From Macrostomum hystrix (lineage: Eukaryota > Platyhelminthes > Macrostomidae): a DNA stretch of 64,000 bases. The stretch is from contig CATNEN010000034.1 in NCBI GenBank assembly GCA_950097015.1, positions 62,001 to 126,000 on the forward strand, in the 5' to 3' direction. Position numbers and translations under genes: made by a program. A model generated the notes under the pieces. The model saw only the letters and a program-made list of their open reading frames with translations, made no database searches and was not told the DNA's origin. Below are positions 57,499 to 64,000 of this stretch, in pieces (position 1 is the first letter of the stretch; the number at the start of each line of letters is the position of its first letter).

Positions 57499-58296
57499 TC
57501 ACTGCTTTAACTCTTCAAGCAGAAAGTCTCGCACCAAAGCCAAGGCTTTGGCCCTGTGTGAAATTGTATTTTTAACAGCCGGCGACATCTGGGCGAACGT
57601 CTCGGCAAAGCCGTCCGGCCGAAAGATCGGATCCCAGCCGAATTTGTTCTCACCGGCTGGCGAGTCAACTATGACGCCCGGACAGATGCCATTGAAGGTC
57701 TTCACCTCCTGGCCGGGCCCGCGACTATAGGCGAACACGCAGCGAGCCTGGGCGGTCTTGTCTGTGAAGGCAGCCAACAGCTTCGGCAAGCCAGCCGGTC
57801 CCAGTGCATCTAGGAACCACTTGATGTAGACACCGGGCAGACCGCCCAATGCATTGAAGCAGAGGCTGGTGTCTTCAACTAGCACGGGCCCACCAACTTG
57901 ATCAGCAGCTAGTCGGCATTTCTCCTGTGCCACCTTTGACAGACGCATTGTTGCAGGGTTTACTTTGATCAATTGTTTAGCCTATTTGAGCAATTGCCTG
58001 ACTAGTTTTCTACCCCAGTTGTAGCACAGGCCAACAAGGTATAGCTTCTACTTATGTATCTACCAAATTTTTATAATGACCCTGGATTCAATTGGTAATA
58101 AAATTTTTGCATTTCGAAGCCTCTCAAAGCAACAACTCACAGTCTCAGGTGTGCCCTGCAGCTCTGGCAGGTCGACATTCTGGCTAACAACTCGATCAGC
58201 CAGGCCAGCAGTCAGCAAGATGCTATTTAATTCGCGCAACTTATTTGCATTTCCAGTTACAAATGTGACAACTTTCAGCTTTTCTTTTGTTGCCAT
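57499..58296 (-). CDS. ITPA: inosine triphosphate pyrophosphatase
   Basis: Cytosolic Ham1/ITPase house-cleaning enzyme that hydrolyses ITP, dITP and XTP to monophosphates. Exons (minus) 58296-58141 and 57933-57499 give 196 aa (human 194). The N-terminal [11 protein letters not shown] is the nucleotide-binding SxxxNxxK-like signature. [12 protein letters not shown] follows, then [20 protein letters not shown] with the catalytic acidic residues, [30 protein letters not shown] and ISHRAKAL. The acceptor GAGGGCAG ends exactly at the ATG, so the leader is spliced on. A family B element begins about 49 bp upstream. The 207-bp intron has no array. Confidence 0.96.
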
Positions 58297-58344
58297 CTGC
58301 CCTCAGGTAGCTTATTAGCTCTGGAATTTTTTCTAAATGATAAG

Positions 58345-58825
58345 CAGTAGGACTACCAAGCCATTTTGCTGCCCATTTTTATACTTAGGGGCTACCCAGA
58401 ATTTTTTGGCAGCGCCTGAATGCTAAGAGCATTAGGTGGTGACTAATTAGTTGACAGACTAGGTGATAATAATGTACTATAGTTAAGCTGTGGTTGATAT
58501 TTAGGCTTGATCAATGAAATTAGAGAAATTTGCATCAGGGTATCCATAGCGGCCTAGTTCTACCTGCTATAGCCCTTGAAAGTCTAGCAGTCCATCTAGA
58601 TAAAGGTAGGTGACCATCAATGACAGATGATGTAGGCAAAATTGGGTGACATGATGATAAAGTTTGAAGGCCTGGCAAGGCTGCACTAAGGTACAGTGCT
58701 AATTTGTAAAAAATCCAATCCTTTAGCCAGAACTACTTAATATCTTTAAGATCTAACGAGCTGGTAACTAGATTTATGTTTCAGACAATGGGCAACAAAA
58801 ATTTGGCACATGTTCTTGGGTTATA
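58345..58825. mobile_element. non-autonomous TIR element, family B, copy 3 (right end lost)
   Basis: Starts CAGTAGGACTACCAAG, identical to the left end of copy 2, and follows it (AGATAAAGGTAGGTGACC and other blocks) with many substitutions. It fades after CACATGTTCTTGGGTT and has no right TIR. It occupies the sequence directly upstream of ITPA. Confidence 0.65.
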
Positions 58826-60100
58826 TATATGAATTGCTCTATTTGGGTATAGCACTAAAAATTGCTCCCATCAGTTGTTCTATGATTATATTATCTAGTT
58901 ATAAAATAGCTACATTTAGAGAATATATTTTATGAAACTAATTAAACACATTATAATATAAGGAGTAGGCCTAAAATAAATATATAGTTACTTATTATAT
59001 TGTGCATTGTTTGTATCAGTATCATCAAATTCAAATACAAAGTCTAAACCATCTAACATCCTGATTGGCAAAGCTAGATATTGTAACTTAGTTTAGCTAT
59101 CTAAACATTTTAATTACAACTTCACCAGGGATAGATAAGGATAGGCCTAGGCCCTATTATATTTACAATTTGATAAAATAATTTCAATGAGAACTTTTTG
59201 AGCTAATTGAATGTTTTATTAGTATCATGTTAGAACCATGATCAAATACAAACTATGGTCAGTGTTATTCTGAATTGAAGAGAAAAAGTTGTAATTTTAT
59301 ATTAGCTAGCTATCTTATTGAAACAAATATATAATTTCCTAGGACAAAAATCAAAAAATCAATTTGCTCTATCAAGCATTTCTTAAAATATGTATATAAC
59401 TACAGAATAGCTATAGTTACAACCAAGAGAAACATATTTACAAAGTGATATCAATATAACAAAGCTAGCCAGCTTGGACTCAAAGCTTGGACACATACAT
59501 AAATAGAAGAACAATGCTAGGTCCAGTCTGCACTGGGCCTAATAAAAATCAATCTTAGCCATTATGTGTGAGTAGAGGTCTTAGAAATCTTAGTAAGCGA
59601 GTTAGCGAGTCCTCAAATTAACAAGCCCTATCTAAGCAGTTTATTTTGTTTAATAAAATAAACACGCCCAAGTTAGCCTTCTAGGTTTCTACTTATGTCT
59701 AGCTTAAAGCTATTGCTTTTATAATTTAACATCGCCGCTCCGCAACATAATGATTGGTTTCGTAGAAAGCCAACGTACATATTTATTTATAGTCAAAATT
59801 AATATTTAATAGTTATATTTATATTTATTTATATTTATAGTCACAATCAGAGAGTATGTCTGGTCAACAATATATAATATACTCCGGCTTAATCAAAGTC
59901 TATTGTACTCGTATATCAAGCTAGAAGCATCTTGGTACTTGTAAGTTACTGAGCGAGAAGGACATCGGGAAGATCTGAAGGTTGACCAAATGCGTTTTTA
60001 AAGGTATTGACTACAGCAGGACAAGGATGTTGTCGTTCCATTGTCGTTCCTCGAGGCATAAGGCATAACAATTCTAATAACAATATGTGATGGTTTTTCT
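58826..60100. other. AT-rich intergenic DNA
   Basis: No gene, array or RNA gene recognised. Confidence 0.5.
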
Positions 60101-60103
60101 GAA

Positions 60104-60110
60104 TATATAA
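60104..60110 (+). promoter_or_regulatory. possible TATA box upstream of the tubulin gene
   Basis: TATATAA in GAATATATAAACGCAGC, the only strong TATA-like site in a suitable position upstream of the tubulin. About 45 nt downstream an ATG opens a short frame running into GCTCAGGTGGGT, which could be a first exon with donor. A CTACCG/CGGTAG hairpin follows at about 60205-60221. Linkage to the tubulin 2 kb away is inference. Confidence 0.25.
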
Positions 60111-60544
60111 ACGCAGCTCGCCTTGTGAGCTCCAAACACAAACACCAGAGGCATGGCGGGACAGCTCAGCTGCTCAGGTGGGTCGCTCTCTTCTCACTTT
60201 CTCTACCGCGTAACGGTAGACGCTCGGGGCATTAGCATCAAAGCGAAGGCCACGCAGCAAGCGGTCGCGTACAGTTGGCATATGAACAAACTCACAAAGC
60301 CAAGACAAATCTCTTGGGGATGGCCAGTGATGCATGCCACAACAGCAGAAAGTTCTGAAACGAATTTCAGGAATAAAAATCTGCTCAGAGCTCACAGCAG
60401 AATTAGGGCCTGTTTATTAAATTGTAATTAATTTTAGCATCCTTTTAAAAGTTCAATGTCATTCTTATTGTATCATAAGCAAGTTATAAGCGAAGGAGAG
60501 GTATAATCCGAAAGGATTTGTCTTTGATTTCAGTAAGGTGGTAG

Positions 60545-60840
60545 CACGACAATTGCTTGCGTGACAACTGCCTGCGCGACAACTGCCTGCGCGACGACTG
60601 CCTACGCGACAACTGACTACGGCGACAACTGACTGCAAGACAACTGCCTACGCGACGACTAAACTCTTCTGCCTGCAGTCAGTTTTCGTGCTGTTAGTTG
60701 TCACAGCAGTCTGCAATTGTCACAGCAGGCAGTTGTCGCCGCAGCTAGTCAGCTGTCGTGCAGGCAGTCGTTCCGCAGGCAGTTTTCGCGTAGGCAATTG
60801 TCACAGCAGTCAGTTGTCGTGCAGGCAGTTGTCACCGACC
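60545..60840. repeat. inverted pair of 15-bp arrays (fold-back)
   Basis: 60545-60665 has about eight tandem copies of a unit like GCGACAACTGCCTGC. 60670-60840 has about ten copies of its reverse complement (GCAGGCAGTTGTCGC). The two arms can pair along about 100 bp. The boundary lies near 60660-60680. Confidence 0.85.
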
Positions 60841-60859
60841 TTTGGCTAGACGGAGCTGC

Positions 60860-61457
60860 TGCTGGACCTTAACCAAGTGGCACCAGGCGAACCTAATGCA
60901 AATTTCTCCCATTTCGCTGATCAAAACTTAATATTGGGCGATATATTGGGCCAAGCCTATAGTCAGTCCAGCAATCAGTCACCACCCCGACGCCGTCAGC
61001 ACCGTCAACAGGAAGCCTCCAGCTGGCTATGTAGTCCCTATAAATTAGCGAATTTCTCTATACTCTCGCTGATCAAGCCTCGATATTGGGCGTCACTCAA
61101 CTACTACTTGTTGAAGGTCCAGCAGCTCCGTCTAGGTAAAGTTGACTAACGAAGTTGGAGATGATCTAGGCACATTCGGCTGATAAATTTAGAAGGCCTG
61201 GCAAGGCCGCACTGAGGCGCAGTGCTAATTCGTATATAGGGGTGTATGAAATACACTGGCTCTTATGGAAAAAATCTGACCTTCGGCCAGAACCGTTGAA
61301 TATCTCGACGGTCTGAAGGGCTGGTGGCTTGGTTATTGTTTCAGAAGATGCGCAACAAAAAGTTGGCGCGTGTTCTTGAGTTTCGTGTTGTTGCGTTGCG
61401 TTGTTCCGTTCAGGTGCAGCAAAACTAATTTTCAGCCTGTCCTTGGTAGTTCTACTG
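60860..61457. mobile_element. non-autonomous TIR element, family B, copy 4 (rearranged)
   Basis: The right end CTTGGTAGTTCTACTG (61442-61457) is the inverted form of the family terminus. The left end is missing. The interior shares TGAAATACACTGGC and CTGAGGCGCAGTGCTAATTC with copies 1 and 2, and a segment with CGCTGATCAA and ATATTGGGCG is present twice, so it is internally duplicated. Confidence 0.6.
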
Positions 61458-62078
61458 TTCTATTGGATCTAAGCCCAGTACTGGATGCTTCCCATTTTGA
61501 ACAATGTAAAGGAGGGGCAGCTTTCCTAATTATTATCAGGCACCCACTATTATCTGTGCTTGGATTTACTTGTAATCTGGATTTGCGATTCCTAAAGATG
61601 ATCATCTTAAAAAGTTTTCGATCCCAGGGTCCCAGATTACAAAAGACGAAAGCTGTCCGAGCCTGGCGAGCTCACTATGATTTCTATCATAATTGCATAG
61701 AACAGCATTGATTGCTTGTGCCCGCCAGCCTGTTAACCTAAGGAACCTAAGAAGCTTCTTTGGAAGCCTAAGGAACTACATTGTTGCTCATTTGAAGTGC
61801 ACTTTTCCATTTCAGTCTTTAAATCTACCGCAGCCCCAACTCACACCACTCGTACTTGATACTAATAGCTCGCTCATCTCTAATTAGTCTAGGGTCTAGG
61901 CTAGGCATTTTTACAGCAAGCAAAGGTTAAATAGCGTAGCCGGACGGTATATGCCATAGATACATTTTCTAGCCCTGTAACTGAAAGACAGCCAAGGGCT
62001 CAAAAAGGTCTTCAGCGCGCCCACACAAGCTTTCATTCATTAAAACAGATCACCTTTCCTTAAGTGTTTCTGCTGCAG
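61458..62078. other. upstream of tubulin, probable 5' intron end
   Basis: Ends with the acceptor-like TGTTTCTGCTGCAG (62065-62078), 25 nt before the tubulin ATG. No coding exon recognised in the rest. Confidence 0.4.
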
Positions 62079-62103
62079 CTGAACAAAGAAAGCCTACAAT
62101 ACC

Positions 62104-63468
62104 ATGCGCGAGTGCATCTCCATTCACATCGGCCAAGCCGGTGTTCAGATCGGCAACGCCTGCTGGGAGCTCTACTGCCTAGAGCACGGTATCCAGCCAG
62201 ACGGAATGATGCTAGCGGGCAGAGAGAAGTGCGACGACTCAGCTGAAACCCTGTTCTCTGAGACAAGCTCTGGTCTGCACGTTCCTAGAGCATTGTTAGT
62301 CGACTTAGAGCCGACTGTGGTTGACGAGGTCCGCACGGGTACCTACCGACAACTGTTCCACCCGGAGCAACTCATCTCTGGCAAGGAGGATGCAGCTAAC
62401 AACTACGCACGCGGACACTACACTGCTGGCAAGGAAATCATTGGCAACGTGCGCGAGGTAGTGTCACGAGTGGCGGAGAACTGCAGCAGTCTGCAAGGTT
62501 TCTTCGTGTTCCACTCCTTTGGCGGTGGCACTGGTGCCGGCTTCACTTCACTGCTGATGGAAAAACTGGGTACCGAGTATGGCAAAAAGGCCAAGCTGCA
62601 GGGTTCCATCTATCCCGCTCCTCAGATCTGTAGTGCAGTGGTGGAGCCTTTCAACTCCATTCTCTGTACAAACGGCACGCAACGGCACTCGGACTGTTCG
62701 TTCATTATGGACAACGAGGCTATCTATGATATCTGCAAAAAGAACTTGGACATTGATAGGCCAACGTACACCAATCTAAACAGGCTGATCGCTCAAGTCA
62801 TCTCTTCAATTACTGTCTCTTTGCGGTTCGAAGGTTCATTGAACGTAGACATCACTGAGTTCCAGACGAACCTCGTGCCTTACCCGAAGATCCACTTCCC
62901 TCTTGCAACGTACGCACCGATTATCTCTACCGAGAAAGCCAATCACGAGATGCTCAAAGTCCGAGACATCACCAACGAATGCTTCGAGTCGAAAAGTCAA
63001 CTGGTGAAGTGTGACCCGCGACACGGAAAATACATGGCCTGCTGTCTGCTGTACCGTGGAGATGTCTCTTCAAAGGATGTCAACGATTCCATTCAAAAGA
63101 TTAAGAGCAAACGCGATATCCAGTTTGTGGACTGGTGTCCTACAGGCTTTAAGGTAGGCCTAAACTTCCAGCCTCCTACCGTCGTACCTGGAGGCGATCT
63201 GGCGAAGGTGCCCCGAGCGCTCTGCATGCTAAGCAACACCACTGCAATCGCAGAGGCCTGGGATCGACTGGCATACAAGTTCGACCTAATGTACTCCAAA
63301 CGAGCATTTGTTCACTGGTACGTCGGAGAAGGTATGGAGGAAGGAGAGTTCGCCGAGGCACGCGAAGAGCTGGGCTCCATGCAAAAGGACTACGAAGAGG
63401 TCGGTGTGGACACTGTTGAAGGCGAGGAGGAAGAGGTCGAAGAGATGGATAAGGAAGGTTCGCAGTGA
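62104..63468 (+). CDS. TUBA: divergent alpha-tubulin isotype
   Basis: Microtubule subunit, 454 aa, one uninterrupted exon. It begins MREC, the tetrapeptide read by the TTC5 autoregulation system. It retains [40 protein letters not shown], the GTP loop [21 protein letters not shown] with the catalytic Glu (E254 equivalent), [19 protein letters not shown] and [12 protein letters not shown]. Unusual points: the luminal K40 loop is two residues shorter and rewritten ([10 protein letters not shown]), so the acetylated Lys is absent at the normal position. The tail is [16 protein letters not shown], acidic but with no terminal EEY. The INGTQR-like segment in [13 protein letters not shown] differs from common isotypes. 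Such drift is typical of tissue-restricted isotypes. The start is certain from family alignment. Confidence 0.96.
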   Translation: MRECISIHIGQAGVQIGNACWELYCLEHGIQPDGMMLAGREKCDDSAETLFSETSSGLHVPRALLVDLEPTVVDEVRTGTYRQLFHPEQLISGKEDAANNYARGHYTAGKEIIGNVREVVSRVAENCSSLQGFFVFHSFGGGTGAGFTSLLMEKLGTEYGKKAKLQGSIYPAPQICSAVVEPFNSILCTNGTQRHSDCSFIMDNEAIYDICKKNLDIDRPTYTNLNRLIAQVISSITVSLRFEGSLNVDITEFQTNLVPYPKIHFPLATYAPIISTEKANHEMLKVRDITNECFESKSQLVKCDPRHGKYMACCLLYRGDVSSKDVNDSIQKIKSKRDIQFVDWCPTGFKVGLNFQPPTVVPGGDLAKVPRALCMLSNTTAIAEAWDRLAYKFDLMYSKRAFVHWYVGEGMEEGEFAEAREELGSMQKDYEEVGVDTVEGEEEEVEEMDKEGSQ

Positions 63469-64000
63469 ACGAAAATGTCAAATGCGATATGTCTGGACTC
63501 TTCAAAGGACATCATTGAAAAGTAGTAAAAAAGTTGTAAATACTCGTACATTATGTCTGACTTCTACCGGAAAACTTTGAGATAGCTATTTTGGCACATC
63601 AATTACGTGCTGCTTTAGGAAGCTCTTTTATTTATTTTTATTATTACTGTGACTACATGAATGCGTCGCTACAAGTTGCCAGTATGGCATCTATTTTATG
63701 TCTACTTTTCGTTTTCTGTTTTTTTACTCAAAGAAGCACTTTTGCTTTTCAATCTTGCGTCACCTTTACTTTAGCCTATTTTGCAATATGAATTGAATCC
63801 GGTTATCCCCTCAACAGGTGCATAGTTTTATCACTTGTGCCAAATAGAAATACTTGTCATAACACCTGCACTTTATGTAAAATATGCTTAGAATGCAAAG
63901 CATAGTTCGCCTATACGTAAATTAGAACAACGGGTTGAGCTTTTCATGCTTAGTTTAAAAATATCTGAGTGTTGAATTCTATAAAAAAATCGATATCAAG
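63469..64000. other. 3' flank of tubulin
   Basis: AT-rich, runs to the window end. No perfect AATAAA close to the stop was seen. Confidence 0.45.

Noticed and set aside
60174-60395. 73-codon minus-strand frame near the TATA-like site
   Set aside because: Mildly protein-like, but no family is recognised and there is no splice or start support. Left uncalled.

Overview
The window is eukaryotic nuclear DNA from a bilaterian animal. It carries an R-Smad, bestrophin, a Tuba-type (DNMBP) scaffold and a metazoan-type alpha-tubulin. Exons are GC-rich, intergenic DNA is AT-rich, and introns follow GT-AG. Many start codons lie 0-25 nt downstream of a 3' splice acceptor. Two genes (NAGK, SDR39U1) begin at an acceptor in phase 0 with no start codon of their own visible. 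Together with a divergent alpha-tubulin, this is compatible with a spliced-leader trans-splicing flatworm, but species and phylum are inference.

Layout. 1-4165: no gene, two tRNA-derived SINE fragments. 4166-9337 (-): nine-exon seven-bladed RCC1-repeat protein. 9338-13990: no gene, three hAT-like MITEs with perfect 8-bp target duplications. 15447-16529 (+): N-acetylglucosamine kinase. 17556-20920 (+): Smad2/3-type R-Smad whose MH1 lacks the DNA-binding hairpin, followed by a 2-kb array of 46-bp units. 23435-26652: 3.2-kb array of 25-bp units. 28191-35015 (+): DNMBP/Tuba (4 SH3, DH, BAR, 1 SH3) with one apparent 1-nt frameshift. 35515-39110: two long minisatellites. 39328-40023 (+): DENR. 42452-49486 (-): eight-exon bestrophin with a long acidic, polyQ tail. 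52121-58296 (-): a co-directional cluster, ITPA, then an SDR39U1-like epimerase, then a small MXRA7-like membrane protein. 62104-63468 (+): intronless divergent alpha-tubulin.

The dominant oddity is tandem repeats, roughly a quarter of the window. Nearly every intron longer than about 500 bp holds its own minisatellite with a private unit (15-39 bp), usually starting within about 15-105 nt of the 5' splice site. All four DNMBP introns are occupied. Some units carry recognisable signals: a splice acceptor in each 39-bp unit, CCAAT boxes in two 36-bp arrays, a hairpin in each 46-bp unit, and TTAGGG in a 21-bp unit. Dispersed elements (two SINE families, the hAT MITEs, a TTAA-flanked TIR element, a TTTCAAATA-ended repeat) fill much of the rest.

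The genes are unrelated housekeeping or signalling genes and form no pathway. All exon models were read by eye from splice consensus, reading phase and family alignment from memory; no search was run.
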